Below are positions 1 through 12,433 of a stretch of DNA of 64,000 nucleotides, piece by piece. Made by a program: the position numbers and the translations under genes. How positions within the stretch are numbered: position 1 is the stretch's first letter; each line of letters begins with the position of its first letter. The stretch lies in contig NC_052409.1 of the NCBI RefSeq assembly GCF_009389715.1, positions 3,251,275-3,315,274 on the forward strand. Direction: 5' to 3'. The notes below the pieces were generated by a model, which worked only from the letters and a program-made list of their open reading frames with translations, was not told where the DNA came from and did not search any database. This DNA is from Phoenix dactylifera (Eukaryota; Streptophyta; Magnoliopsida; Arecales; Arecaceae).

Positions 1-181
1 AGAAACAACAATCTCTCTCTCTCTCTAGAGGGGGAGGGTACGGAGGGGGGGAGGGGACCGAGGGTTAAAGGTCTCCATCTCCTTCCCCCTCAACCCCAGC
101 CCCTACCCTGATACCCCCTACCCTCTCCTCCTATGACTCTCACTCACACCTCCTCCTCTCAGTGGGCACCACTGCAAGTTG

Positions 182-184
<3 letters not shown>

Positions 185-223
<39 letters not shown>
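185..223. repeat. (CT)n microsatellite
   Basis: An almost pure CT dinucleotide run is followed directly by C-rich CCCT repeats up to about 243. A second CT/CCT-rich stretch lies at about 903-950. Both are simple sequence. The apparent reading frames across them are low-complexity and not genes. Confidence 0.95.
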
Positions 224-225
<2 letters not shown>

Positions 226-398
226 CCCCTCCCTCCCTCCCTCTTGTACGTGTGTCATCCCTTCTTTTTTTTGATTGAGCAGATGGATCATACAAGTTTA
301 GTATGGATACATCCAGAAGAGTCAGCAAGCCAAGATATCTCGCAATTGCACAGGAATGCTAGATATGTTCTCTCAAACTGTATTGTCAAAGTGATTTC

Positions 399-866
399 TT
401 ATATAGAATGCCACCTAGTCCACAGCATCATTCGCTGCCCAATAGACGTGAACCGCATCAAAGAAAATGAAGCTCCTGATAAACCTCCAAATATCCAATA
501 AAATGGGTGCACTCTAAGTATGGACTGCTTACTTACCCATCCCACCACTGTACTAGAATCCCCTACCACTATAATGTGATCAGCCCACAACACTGACCTC
601 GCAAACTTGATCCCATCCCACGCCCCTCTCAATTCAGCAACTGGAACTGTGGTGGCATATGGTTGGCAGCCACCTGCAGCCACAAAGCCTGAGTTTGGAC
701 CTCTAATCACAAAGCCTGTGCCACCTCTTTTGCTACCATATGACACTGCTGACAAGTTAATCTTGAGGTAACTAGAGGGTGGGGGCTCCCAGGTGATGTG
801 GATCATCTGAGGAGGCATAGGATCTGCTTTCTCATCCCTCCTTTCCCACCTCCCATTGTAGCACAC
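399..866 (-). mobile_element. LINE-derived RNase H domain relic
   Basis: The minus-strand frame reads as the RNase H domain found at the 3' end of plant L1-type LINEs. It has an N-terminal W-x-P-P-x-x-x-x-L-K-I-N strand, then GGTGFVIRGP, AAGGCQ, an AELRGAW helix and VVGDSSTVVGW. The first catalytic Asp, expected after K-I-N-x, is missing, while the Glu of AEL and the Asp of GDS remain. The usual C-terminal REAND-x-VDWVA motif continues in another frame and carries a stop at the Trp, so the copy is dead. No reverse transcriptase precedes it at higher coordinates, so it is a 3' fragment. Confidence 0.75.
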
Positions 867-3800
867 AAGGGAAAAGGATGGAAACCACGAATGTTGCTGC
901 CGCCTCCTCCTCCTCCTCCTCCTCTCTCTCTCTTCTTCCTACTCTCTCTCCTCCTCCAAACCCCTTCTTTCTCCCCCTTGCCACTGGCACCATGGTTGCC
1001 GTCCTTCCCTTCCAGTCTCCTTTCTCTTAATCGTGGTTCATGCCCTTATTAATTGGGTCAAGTTGGATTGGCCTAGTGCATTCTCAAGGGCCAAACCAGG
1101 TTCAAGCTGAATATTTAGGCCTGAACTTGAGCCAGGCCAAGCTTAGGCTAGGGCTTAGACCCTTGATACCTTGCTCCCGGACCGGACCATGCACAGGTCC
1201 CAAAAAAACCAAAAAAAACTTTAATAGCAGACAACCTAGATTGGTTATACTTGTCAGCCGAGCAAGAAGCCTAGATTATACAAGATGTGCATTACACAAT
1301 ACATGAGATGAACATGGCTAAAAAGAGGTCACTTAGATGGGCCAATTGCAAGAGTACGACAGACTTGAAAATGACTTCAAGGATGCGATCATATCAGCAA
1401 AAGAAAGCTGATGAAAAATTTATTGAGGTGCATGAGCCACATGGTCATATGATTACATCCTGCATGATTTAATCCATACTTATAGATACAAGTAAAATAC
1501 ATGATATCTACTTTAATGCATATACCTTATCAGACCTGCAAATCATAAACCAAATATAATCTACCAACAAGAAAAAGCATTATTGGTTTAATTAATTGCT
1601 AAGGGCCAGAGATTGATTTCCAGTAGGCATATAGGAGTTCTTTACAGCTACTAGATATAAATCATTAGCACGTAGATATAGAAATGAAGGTCATCAGTTA
1701 TGAGTACAATATTGAATTACTTAATTCAACATAATGTTCTAAGAAATTACAGGAACTAGCATATTGTATGGCCTTTTTAAGCAATTTTAATGAGTATCTG
1801 ATTTCACACTTTAGTTTGATTCAATCTTCTAATAAATTAAGGAAAGGTCCTTCTGCACTAATATCTAGTTGCACTCAATGAGGGCAGAAGTTGGTGCTAG
1901 CATCAAGAAAACCTTCAATTAGTTTTAAAGTGTAAAGATAACAAACGTAAGGACCCACAATGCTCTAGCCCATAAAGTGGAATATGACTGAAATGAGTTC
2001 ATCTACCCTTCTATGATCAGGAGAACCCAATTACCTTATCAACAGACTTGGTGATCTTTGGGATGGAGGTAGTCTTTATATGAATATGTTATAATTAATG
2101 ACTTCTAAGAGTAAACAGACAATGTATTATATGAATATGTTATAATTAATGAGTTTTAAAAGTAAGCAGACAATGTATTAATAGCATACCACAAGTGAGA
2201 TTATATACTCTAATTTCAACTGTTGATTATTCCTTCCTTGATAGTTAATACATAAGAATAAAAATGTGAGTTATGATAAAAGACATAGTCATACATTTCC
2301 TGATAGAAGGTAATTATTGTCACTTCGGAAAATAAAATCTTGATCTTACAAATAGTGTTGCATGGTCGATGCTAGTTGACAGCAATACTCAAGTTACCAC
2401 AAAATATTCTTTAAAAAAAAATCAAAAATCAAAAAGACCCGCAACTGCAATTGGTCAGTAACAGAGATTAAAATGTAATATGATACTGGATTCTCATTCA
2501 AATCATCAGGCTGTTTATTTACTAGTTCCTAAAACCTAAGAAATTAAGATTTTACATAAGAATTATTATATTAGGTTTAGTTCATCCATATGTTTGCAGG
2601 ATGTGTAACCAAATGTTAGTCACTAAATATCTTATAAAAACCCCAAAAGTTGGCTTTTATGAGATACGCAGTAGCCCATGCTTTTTCTCGAAGCTTATTC
2701 ATGTATGATCTCGACCTTCCTAAAAACCAAATAATCATGCCTAGTGATATCTTCTTAACTTAGGAACTCCTTCCCCTGTTCCACCACACTACTCTCATTT
2801 TCCTTCTCTCCCTTGCTCCTCCATCCACAACATTTTTCTCCTCTTCTTTCTGTTCCACCTCTCTTCTCATCTTCTCTCCTTCATCCAAACTCTCCTCCTA
2901 TACTCTGCCCCTCTCTTCAACCTCCATATATCCTCTCTTTTCCCTCCTAACATAGCCCTGTTCTATAACCATCTTTTTCCATTCCCTATAGAAATCAGAA
3001 ACTCCCTTACTATATATACTTTTTGATACCACAAAATCCTTCTCCAACCTAACTATAGTTGCCAAAATTGGGGGCGGATGCAGACGCAGGTACAAGTGCA
3101 AGTGTAGGGAAGCGGATACCTTAGAATCACTTCTCATAAGAAAGCGTTTGCGAAGCAGGTGTATCTTTCGAGATTCTAGAAAGATTCTAAAGCAGGTTTG
3201 TTACGTAGAACGAAGATTCAGCCATCAAGAACCTAACAACAAATTAAATAAAACAAAATTTGACCATGTTACTATTACTATTCAAAAACTTGTTCTTATC
3301 TAAATCAGATTTCACAAAATTAGTCTTCATAAAACCAGCAAAATGAAGAGGCTCTTAACTTGATAAACAAAATACAAAGTTAGGAACCAAACTCAGTATC
3401 AAACATGACAAAGAGGTGCAGGATGGGAGGGCAAACTTAAAAAAGATGTAACTTGATCTGACCTTGTATCTATAAGCCAACATTCTCCCTGATTTTTTGA
3501 GCAATAACTCTCCCCAATATTTGTGTTTCTATTTTATCACCAACTGACGCTACGAGTTTTGCCAGCTTTCTGTAGCTATACGATTAGCAAAACTACACCC
3601 TAACACCACTTATAATTCAAAGAATGTCACCTCGACTTTCCAGAACCAGGGCATAGAATCCTTTGATATTAACATTTTTACCTCTCATGTGAAATTCTGC
3701 ACAAACAAACATTTACCGATCTTGCTTCCATCAGGCCCTCATTAGCCATAGCCATAACCAATTTCTCCGGATACATCAAAGTCTCATTTCATGCCTGAAA

Positions 3801-5113
3801 GGCTCATCTAGAAACTTGCAACTTCTATGGTTGCATAACCTCCAAAAATGAATTCCAACTCTTATACCAAATAGATAAAAATCAAGAAGAGCATCTTACA
3901 TTCAGCTTTCCACAATAGAAAGATACAAAATTTTCCTCAAGAAAACAATGTAATAAACAAGGAAAGATTGTTGAGTTACAAGGATGCATCTAAATGAACT
4001 TCAAATTGGACCCTGATGATCCATTGTCAGGTTCAATATGCATGCTTCTCGAATTGAAATGATGCATTAATTAACAATTTATAACAGCTTGCAGGTTTTG
4101 TAGGATATAGGATTTGTTTAGACGAGGAAGCATGAAAGTACAACATTCTTGATTGAAAGGGACCTACTTTTGTAAACTATAGATTTCCCAAGCAATATAT
4201 ACGTCGACAAGGCCGCATGTCCTTTGCATGGAATTATATGGCAATGCCAGTCGCTTTACAATACAATCATTTGAAATTGACTGACAGTACCAGAATATAT
4301 AAATTTTTTTAAACTTTAGAGTTGTATAATTAATAAACCACAAATTTTAATTTATTATATCAACATAATGATTGTTAATATATTACCAGTCTCCATGGTT
4401 TTAACTTCTTTGGTGGTATAACTTCAAAAGTACAATCTTAAACTGATTCATCTGATGCATGATAAGCTCCCTCACACCCAATCAAAATGCAAAAACAAAA
4501 CCATTGTATTTATGTTCATGACCATAAGTATGCGGCATTCATATTACCATCACTGCATCAAAATGCTTGATGAATGACACTAAGATCAGAAAATGGTGTG
4601 CAATTGACGTCCTATTTAGTCTTAACTGAATCTTCAAGAGCAGGCTAAACCATAGCATAACTTCCATTCTCCTTCTTCAGATTGTCGACAAAAACAGATT
4701 AATAGAAAGATCATATTCATATCCCAATTCTTCGCCTTCTAGAGTGGTTTAACTTCTGAAAAAGGACTTCAACTGAATGCCCAAAGCAAAAATAGGGTTC
4801 ACATATTGGCATATGTTACCTAAAATGAGACAAGATATAGGAACAGATTTGCAATGAGAAGGAATTGCCGCTAACACAGGATCATGACAGTAGACACATA
4901 TAGGAAATGGGAAGCATCTATGTACCAGATTGAACTTTGGTTTAACTATGTCATTGGAATTGGGAACACGATATCCAAGAATTAAGCAATACTTGGGTAT
5001 ATCATTTAGGAAACAAACTCAAGTTGCTTTCTAACGATAATGTGAATCATATGTGAAGGGCCATAAAACCAGAGGGAAACATGTATCGCATACACAAAAT
5101 TCATATTAGTTGG
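867..5113. other. AT-rich stretch without a recognisable gene
   Basis: I see no supported coding exon here. It holds a (CCT)n run near 904, a 51-bp tandem duplication at 2077-2178, and a segment at about 3057-3197 that resembles 5466-5518. If the exon-like block at 6353 and the decayed frame at 5120 belong to one minus-strand transcription unit, part of this stretch would be its introns or 3' end, but nothing here proves that. Confidence 0.4.
2077..2178. repeat. Tandem duplication, 51-bp unit, two copies
   Basis: The unit begins TATATGAATATGTTATAATT and ends CAGACAATGTAT. The second copy starts at 2128 with the same phase and a few substitutions. The sequence is AT-rich and I see no coding capacity. 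Confidence 0.85.
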
Positions 5114-5119
5114 AGCTAC

Positions 5120-5398
5120 TTACCCAGTGTGCATATCACCTTCAGATTCTCATTCCAGTAATTGCTTCTTAACCACATCATCGCCCTAGTCTGTTTTTGA
5201 ATCTCCAACTTCAAGCAGCCACTCCTGATTCGGGTATAGTGATTTCGGGATAACTTTCATACATTTCACATGATTTTCCTTAATGTATTCAAAAACATTT
5301 CCATTTTCCACATCTGATGCATATTTTTTCACCTTTTGCTGCTTTCACTTGACATGACACTTTCTGCTTTCACCTTCTGTTTCCAAAGTGGCACTCAT
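5120..5398 (-). pseudogene. Decayed 93-codon reading frame, family not recognised
   Basis: Read on the minus strand from ATG at 5398 to TAA at 5120, this is a 93-codon frame interrupted by only three stops. Its composition is protein-like, for example KYASDVENGNVFEY, KVIPKSLYPNQEWLLEVGD and DDVVKKQLLE. Near its 3' end there is a good splice donor (GG|GTAAGT, minus strand). I do not recognise the family. It may be an exon of a decayed gene whose first exon is the GC-rich block near 6353-6490. It could also be chance, since 93 codons with three stops is suggestive and not conclusive. Confidence 0.3.
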
Positions 5399-6352
5399 GG
5401 AGTATGAAGCCAAAACCCCTATCCTTGCAAGGGATGCAGGATCTTAATTAATCCACTCACTTCTTAGTTGCCAGAAGTGGGTGCATATTCGAGATTCTGG
5501 GAAGATTCCGAAGTGGGTGCCTTACCCTAGGTAGGGCTACTATTCTTACCTTCAATGCCAAGCATCTTACCGGTGGATTAGCTGGACATCGGCTATAGAG
5601 AGCACAAATATTGAGTCGAAAAGCACACACAAAATGCATATATAAAGAAAAGAATTCAATTCAGGATGTCAAGAAGATAATCATCTAGACATAAATCTCA
5701 ATAATCAATTCATTAAATTCATCATGAAGTAAGATAAAAAAAACATAAGCTTGTGACAAAAGAATCTAGGTGAAATTTTTCATATGAAAATGACTTCAAA
5801 ATGCTATCCTTACACAAATAATCTTGTTACGATTATTATTCAAACCTTGCATGTTCTAGAATCATGTTTTCCCTATCTCTAATGTCCCACCAGTCCTGCC
5901 GCGTCCATTTGCATGCTTTAATAACTGAAGTAGCACAAGATCCCATAATCCCACACGTTTGGGATAGTTCGTGATCACTTATAGATGCTGAATCTAAAAC
6001 ATATTATTAAAAGAAAAAAAAAATGCCAACTTTTGGCAAAAAAGAGAGAAATAACCCAATAATCATTCCAGCAAAACATCACAAAATAATCATGATTCAA
6101 AACGATATAACTATAATTTTAATAGTTTAATAAAGAACCATGCAAACGCCCAAGATCAGCACAGCGACCGTTAATCCTCTAAATTAACCAGCTAAAAATC
6201 ACAAGAAACTGCCAAAGCTCCTCCAGAAACCCCAATAATCACAAGATTTCTGACCAAAAACGATGATTACTGCTCGCATAAAGAGATTAGATATAAAGAA
6301 CGATATTAAGGTCAAGAATGGCGATTTGAAATAACAGGATCGCGATGCTTAC

Positions 6353-6490
6353 CTCCAGACACAAAGGTCAGAGAGCGTGTCGGAGACCGCCGTGCGGTCG
6401 GATTTCGTGCGACGCGTGGTGCGGAATCAGAGGAAAAAGAACAAGGCAATCGGGGAAGGCATCCGCCTCCGCTTGGGGCCTCCCGCTTTC
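6353..6490 (-). other. GC-rich exon-like block with splice donor (candidate noncoding first exon)
   Basis: This island stands out from the AT-rich surroundings. On the minus strand it ends in CTGGAG|GTAAGC, a strong donor. It contains no convincing start codon with a long frame, so it may be the 5'-UTR exon of a minus-strand transcript running towards 5 kb. The downstream exons are not identifiable, apart from the decayed frame at 5120-5398. Confidence 0.4.
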
Positions 6491-6717
6491 TTTTTCTTTT
6501 GATTAAATTACACTTCGCCTCTCAATTTTGCTCCAGTTCCATCCAAGCCCCCCCTAGTTTTAAATTTTTTAATTATTTTCTTTCCAGTAAAAGAGGCCTA
6601 AACTTAATCTAAGACAAGGTGAAAACAAGACCCTACCGACCATCACAGCATTAGAGTAAGTAGGTATGATGCGCTGGCTAAAGGAGGACTCACAAAGTTA
6701 AATCCAAATGAGCTTAG

Positions 6718-6885
6718 AAGGCCAAGTAATCCGCCACCTCATTAGCCTTTCTATTGACATGAGTAGCTCAGAAGGTCCAAATTATTATGAAGTCACCCTC
6801 CAACCAAATCTGAATTAGATTTCTTTGATCAAAAATCATCCTTCCATCTATCTCCATCGACATATTTGCAAGAATTGCATCATCT
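6718..6885 (-). mobile_element. LINE RNase H C-terminal relic
   Basis: The minus-strand translation shows the end of an L1-type RNase H domain: QIWLEGDF, then after a short gap ATHVNRKANEVADYLAF. This corresponds to the catalytic-Asp strand and the R-x-A-N-x-V-A-D-x-L-A motif. A stop interrupts it in between, and the N-terminal half is not visible, so it is a small dead fragment. Confidence 0.6.
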
Positions 6886-9251
6886 ACCTACAATATTATT
6901 TTAATCGTGCTGTATTGTCTCCTAGTCCGCATAGACTATAGGCCGAGTTTGCTTTGATACCATTTGTCACAACCTAAGATCTCGCCCAAAAAATCTAGCC
7001 GAAAAATAGTATTTATGTTTCTTGATCTTATATAAGTACTCAAGATCTATTCAGTGAATAACCGATGTGGATTCAAACACATATCCGTACAAGTACTTAC
7101 ATTATATAGCTAAAATTTTTTTACTACAAGAAAAAAATTTAGAATGTAAAATAGAGAAACTTGGAAGAGAGGAGGGAGGGAGGCCGAGTTAGAAGAATCA
7201 ATCAAGGAATGCTTGATGGTGGATGGGAGTAACTTGAGATTTAGCTAAGAATATTTAAATTAGAAGGGATCTGGTTGAAATTGGGCAAAGTTAAGGGGTG
7301 AAAATGTAATTTAAACTTTTCAATTGCAATGGAGACCATGAACGGGAGGACCGACCAGGTTCCCGGATTCGCCGATTTGGGTATACATGTCGGGCGGATT
7401 AGGAGATGGTTGGCCTGCGCTGTGTTCCGAGCCAAATTTTGGATCCTTTGGTTACCGGACAGGATGCAGCTTTTATTAGGTTGTTGGATCTCAGATCCGA
7501 TCCATGAACAGGGGGCGAGCCAAATGTTGGATCCATTGGTTTCCGGACAGCAACAGCTGATGCGGCGAATGATTGATTTGGCTTTTAATGGCAATATTAT
7601 TATAAAAAAAGATATGGAACAAAAAGTACATTTTATTTTCATTGATTAGCTCTTTGGTGGGGAAGACTTTGTTTTTATCTCTTGTACATTGACTCTAACT
7701 ATTTTGGCAAAAGATCTAGAAAGAATCTAGGAATTATGGTCTGTTAATATGTGGTTCGGACGAAAAAATTAACATAAGGGCACTGTCTTGCCCAAGCTAA
7801 AGAGGCCTAAAATTTTATATGGTCTCAAAGTTAATTTATCAATTACAAGTCATCTCTTAGTGCAGAAGTAGGCCCAGATCCTTAAAATTTGTCCCAAAAT
7901 TTTGTGGCAAATCTTATGTTCCTCCTTCCCCTTTGATTTTCCTGTCTCGTGCACTTGGATCCAATTTCAGAAAGCAAAATTCCAGGTCTTTTGTTGAATT
8001 CCCCAGGCTTGGGGTGCTTTCCTGGATTAAAATTTATATCTTGCCCTCTTTTGTTCACAGAGCATTGCAGCTTTTAGCCTGTGGGGATGCAGCACCGCAA
8101 TTTTCTCCATCTATATTTACAGTTGAGGAGAAAAACATAAAAAATAAATATTGATATTTCCAGTGATTCTTCCTTCTTTTCTTTGCTTGGTCTTGGAAGG
8201 CAATCACTCCTTTTCTGAACCATAGATGCACTTGAAGTCCATCTGTTCAGTTTTTCTTAGTCTGCTCTGACTTTCGACGCGGTTGCTAGTGCATGTTGGT
8301 CACAGCAGTCAATAAGTATGCCATTTCTAGTTCAGAGATCAGTACTTACTAGACTCCACCATCAACTAACGAACTCGGTTCTTGTATCCATTTTTGTTGT
8401 GAATTACACTTTTTACACAGTTGCTTAGTCGACTCGGTCTTCAGCTTGACCAACTGCAAGACTAATGAATTGATCTACCGGTTCATCGACTGATTGACTT
8501 GATGCTCATCCTTTTACCTTTGCGACTCTGCTATCTGATGGGGGCTACCTCTCTTGTTTTCTCCATGGAGGAAATGACTCCCTGCGCATAATTATTCACG
8601 ATGAAAGATGTGTGCCTGATTTCCCAATTGATATACAGCATCATTGCCAAAACCTTAGTTCACCAGCATTTACATTAATTACGCAAATCTTCAACACTGA
8701 CATTTATGTCTTCACATCTCCAAAACTTTAGCTGGATCATAAAAATAACCACCCAAAAGCATCAAAACGATTACCTTTTAAGTCCCTAGACCAGTTATTG
8801 TACCGTGATTAATATTCACCAAACGTAGCAAAAGATAATCTCCATACACCCGAAGAATTAAAGTGAAAAATAATTGGATGAAAGAAGACAATTCAGTAAT
8901 AAATATTGCAAGCACACTCAGATAATATCGTTATGTGGCGGCGAAACGAAGCCAGGCCTGAAAATATTCAACAGTTCCCTGAATCCCTGCTCCACAGTAC
9001 TGAGTATTAGATTTTACAGTGGACATTCAGCATTTAGATCTCACATCACCTACCCAAGTACAAAGCAATGCAATGCTTTCTCTATAATGCTTCTACTTCA
9101 CTGCCCATTGCTCATTTGCTGAGATAAAGTAAACAGTGTGATCATGAGTTCCTCTGCAGCCAATTAATAGTTGCATCTGCTGTGCTGTTCCCCCACAAAA
9201 CCTTTATAAAAGTAGCTGAGCTGTTCTCCCACCAAACCTTCAAAACTGCAG
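6886..9251. other. Intergenic stretch, no gene seen
   Basis: No coding exon could be supported. It contains a pair of 34-bp direct repeats (7429-7462 and 7517-7550). A 106-codon open frame around 7329-7649 spans those repeats but resembles no family known to me. The last part, from about 8.9 kb to 9251, is probably the 3' UTR or downstream region of the minus-strand gene that stops at 9252. Confidence 0.4.
7429..7550. repeat. Pair of 34-bp direct repeats
   Basis: Two copies at 7429-7462 and 7517-7550 match at 31 of 34 positions. Both begin GAGCCAAAT and end CCGGACAG, with TTGGATCC in the middle. The start-to-start distance is 88 bp. Confidence 0.85.
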
Positions 9252-12200
9252 TTAAGCTCCACCTCTTTGGTTAATGGTAAGTGTGTAATATATCAGGATC
9301 ATGGACCCCATGCTGGACCTGTAAAACAATTTCAGAAATGTAAATAATGCTGGAGCTAAATCCAAGTTGCTTGTTTCTCGTACATAAATCAAGAGGAGGG
9401 CGAGTATTGGGCAATCATATATTCCTCTTATATCTTCATGGAGGAGCCTCAGCATTCAAACTGTTTGCATAAAACTTCAGAATCTGTTAGATATCAACAC
9501 CTCTCCATGAGTAAAGCAAATAAAATCATGCATCAGCGTCCATCCTAGATATTACAGAAGTTTGTGTTGCACAAATTCTGTTCTTGGAAAAGAATGGGAC
9601 TGTGGGGTACTAATATTTTCAATGGAGCTCAACCAAGGAGACCAAAAAGGCAGCACAACGTTTGCAAGTAAATATTAAGTAGATGCAGCACTGCAATCAA
9701 GTTCTATTCCCCTCCTGACTCATGTAATGCATTTCAGCCTATCGTTCTTAGGATTTACCTGAAAGGTAACAACCACGGGAGCCATCACCATTGGAGGGTC
9801 TTTCTTGGATTGAGAGTCACAAGTAGAAGGACCAGCAGACCAGAAGCCAGCCACACATCTACAGAATACCCTTCAAGCAACAAAGTTGATGAAGGGTTCC
9901 TGTGTATGATTGTAGCATTCACCAACATGGTAATGAGATATTGCAGGCGACACTCTGAAAGGTGCGGTTAATGAGGACACATTGATACAATCCCACATAT
10001 AACAGTAGAATGTTTCCTAACTCTTATACCCATTTTTTCCTTTTATTCTGAATTTAGTCTGGAGGGTCGGGGCCTGGTACATCATATCTAGATCAAAATC
10101 TTTGTGGGTCTGAGAATCAAAAGTTAAGTCCAGTGAGGCAAGGACTGGAGCACGAAAGCACTTTTGATGCCCGCTGGGAGTGATCATGATGAATAATCTA
10201 AGGGCACTATAGTTCATTAAAATAAGTCCAACTGCTCAATCAAATAATTTCTACTTTCCCCCTTCAAGGCACCAGCTCCCAACCATGAATAAACCATGAT
10301 TAGAAAATTTAATAAGCAATCACATGGGATAAGGATCCATGATTGAACAGATGCACTAGATCAACCATGGAAACCAGTTCTCCACTATCAATAGTAGGCC
10401 CAAAATGAGTTGATGAATCTGAATTGACTAGACAACCTTGCTACAGTGAGGAGTCTTAATAGCACTTACATAGTTGCAAAGAAGAGAAGAATTTTCCTTG
10501 GGTGGATGGTTGTTAAGCGACTGAACCTCTTATTCCTTCCCTCTCCCAAGTCTGCGAGGACAGGGCTATTAGCTGTAGATGCTACAGATAGAAGAGTTTT
10601 GTTTGGTACCAGGGGCTGCTTCAGCTGCTCCAGTTGAGAAGGCATCACTGTACACGTGGAAGGCAATCAAGTTCAAAACCAAGACAGCATTAATGCTATT
10701 TCACGGCCTCGTGCCAATGACTAAAACATCAAATTCGAAATGATATCCATTTATGGAAATGCATAATTAAATCCAGATGGTTGAGGGTGCATGAGAATGA
10801 ATTTATATATCAGATTTATGTTGCAAGATTTACAATATGTTACTCAAGGGCTTTTAATTTGAAATCTAGAACTCAATTGGATGAGAATTCATCAACATGA
10901 AGTTACACATCAGATATATGCAGTAGGATTCGCAATTTGGTAGCTTAGAATATTTCAAGCCTGAATTGGGGGGTCATCAGGTAAGTTATGTGGATTGGGG
11001 CCTTGATGCATGACGCGAGGTCTCAAAATGGCCAGTATAGGGAAAATATGGGTTCTGTTGGAACCAAGATCGCATGCATTAGAACTATGTAACAAATTTA
11101 GCAGGAGTATACCATATAACGAAAAAGATAAACCACCACCTACCCACCCACCTTTTCCATGCTAACAGCATGTGCCCCACATTGATTAAAAAAAATGTTC
11201 AGGAAAAGACAATGAACTTGTACCTTTAACTACAATCTTTTTGGATGCATCATCTGTTTCTTGCTCCTCAACAGCCCGTCTCTCCATACGGTTTGAACCC
11301 TTACGAGAAAGAGCCTTCTGTAGATCACCGCCGAGCAAAATGTCATTGTCAAATAAAAAATCTTGCATAGAGCTAGAAGATCAAAGCAGAGTCAGTAATA
11401 CATATTTGTTATGGTAAGTAAAAGGTCGATAGAATAATATCCAAGAAGGAATCACTCACAGTCATCTTTGGACTTCCAGAGCAGCATCTATCAGGCTGCT
11501 GTGTCAGACTTTCAATATCCAAAACTACATTTCCCACTTTATTCATGGCTGTAATCTGGCTCTGTAAAAAAAATGAATGGCATATTCAAACGAAAACCCG
11601 GAAGAAGAAAATAGTGTTAAATTATGAGTAGAAAATTGTAGTCGTAATTGCTAGTACAACTTTGCAATGGTAACTAGGTTCTCATCTTTTACAATCACAC
11701 ACTAGATGAATACTTTTGCAAACTTTTCACACATCTTATTACAGTCCGAAGACTACTTCTATAACCACTAATCTAAATTATAGAATGTACCACTTTAGAA
11801 TTATCTGTTCCCACTTGCTACTCTTAGAATCAATAATCCTAATCCAGCTTCTTTTGTTTCAATTTAACATAATATATTTTCAAATGGCTAGCTTCTTCCA
11901 TCCCTATCTCATCATTGCCAACCAGGGGCCTTCTTGGATTGCTCCCTCGTATTTTTATATCCTATTTACCCAAATTGTAGCCTGCTATAAATTGACTGCA
12001 CATGACCAAACCATTATAACTAGTGCTTTATCCTTGGCAGCCAAAAACTTTTACTTAGAGTGCCACACCTGCTTCAAAATCTTTCTGAAAAGTTCCTCCT
12101 GCACCTGTTACTCAAATGCTCTTCTTCTAATTTTTTGAGAGAGACCCATATTTACACCAGAATCCACTTGATGCTCCTCCACTCTACTAAATTAGATAAC

Positions 12201-12433
12201 TAAGCATCTATCAGTTTCTCCTTATTATTCTTCACTTTATGTTTCTGTTATCACAGTCCTTGTAGTTACATTCATCATTATGCATATCAACATCATATTT
12301 ATGAAACTCTTACAGACTGTAGATTTGAGAAAGTTACTAGGCCATACAGAAACCATAAACAAATTCAGTCATATGAAAGGGTCCTATAAGTACAGATTTT
12401 TTTTCCCCTTACCTGCAGTAAAACCCCATCCAT
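9252..12433 (-). CDS. Uncharacterised plant protein, 153 aa, probably tail-anchored
   Basis: Six exons can be joined, five of them coding. Coding pieces on the minus strand are 12413-12433, 11460-11561, 11224-11317, 10470-10647 and 9252-9318. They total 462 nt, remain in frame throughout, and every junction is GT-AG. The first exon (about 13907-14030) is untranslated, with donor AAAG|GTATGA and a TATA box about 30 bp upstream. The protein starts MDGVLLQSQITAMNKVGN. It has a hydrophilic middle with RALSRKG-like (here KALSRKGSNRMERR) and EEQETDD segments, then RFSRLTTIHPRKILLFFATM. One hydrophobic segment lies near the C terminus (about residues 127-145), followed by a short polar tail ending RGGA, suggesting a tail-anchored membrane protein. 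I recall similar unnamed proteins in other plants but no function. A second in-frame Met (MNKVGN) could be the true start. Confidence 0.8.

Noticed and set aside
7329-7649. 106-codon open frame
   Set aside because: Contains the 34-bp repeat pair and no recognisable domain; its opposite strand is equally open, which suggests chance.
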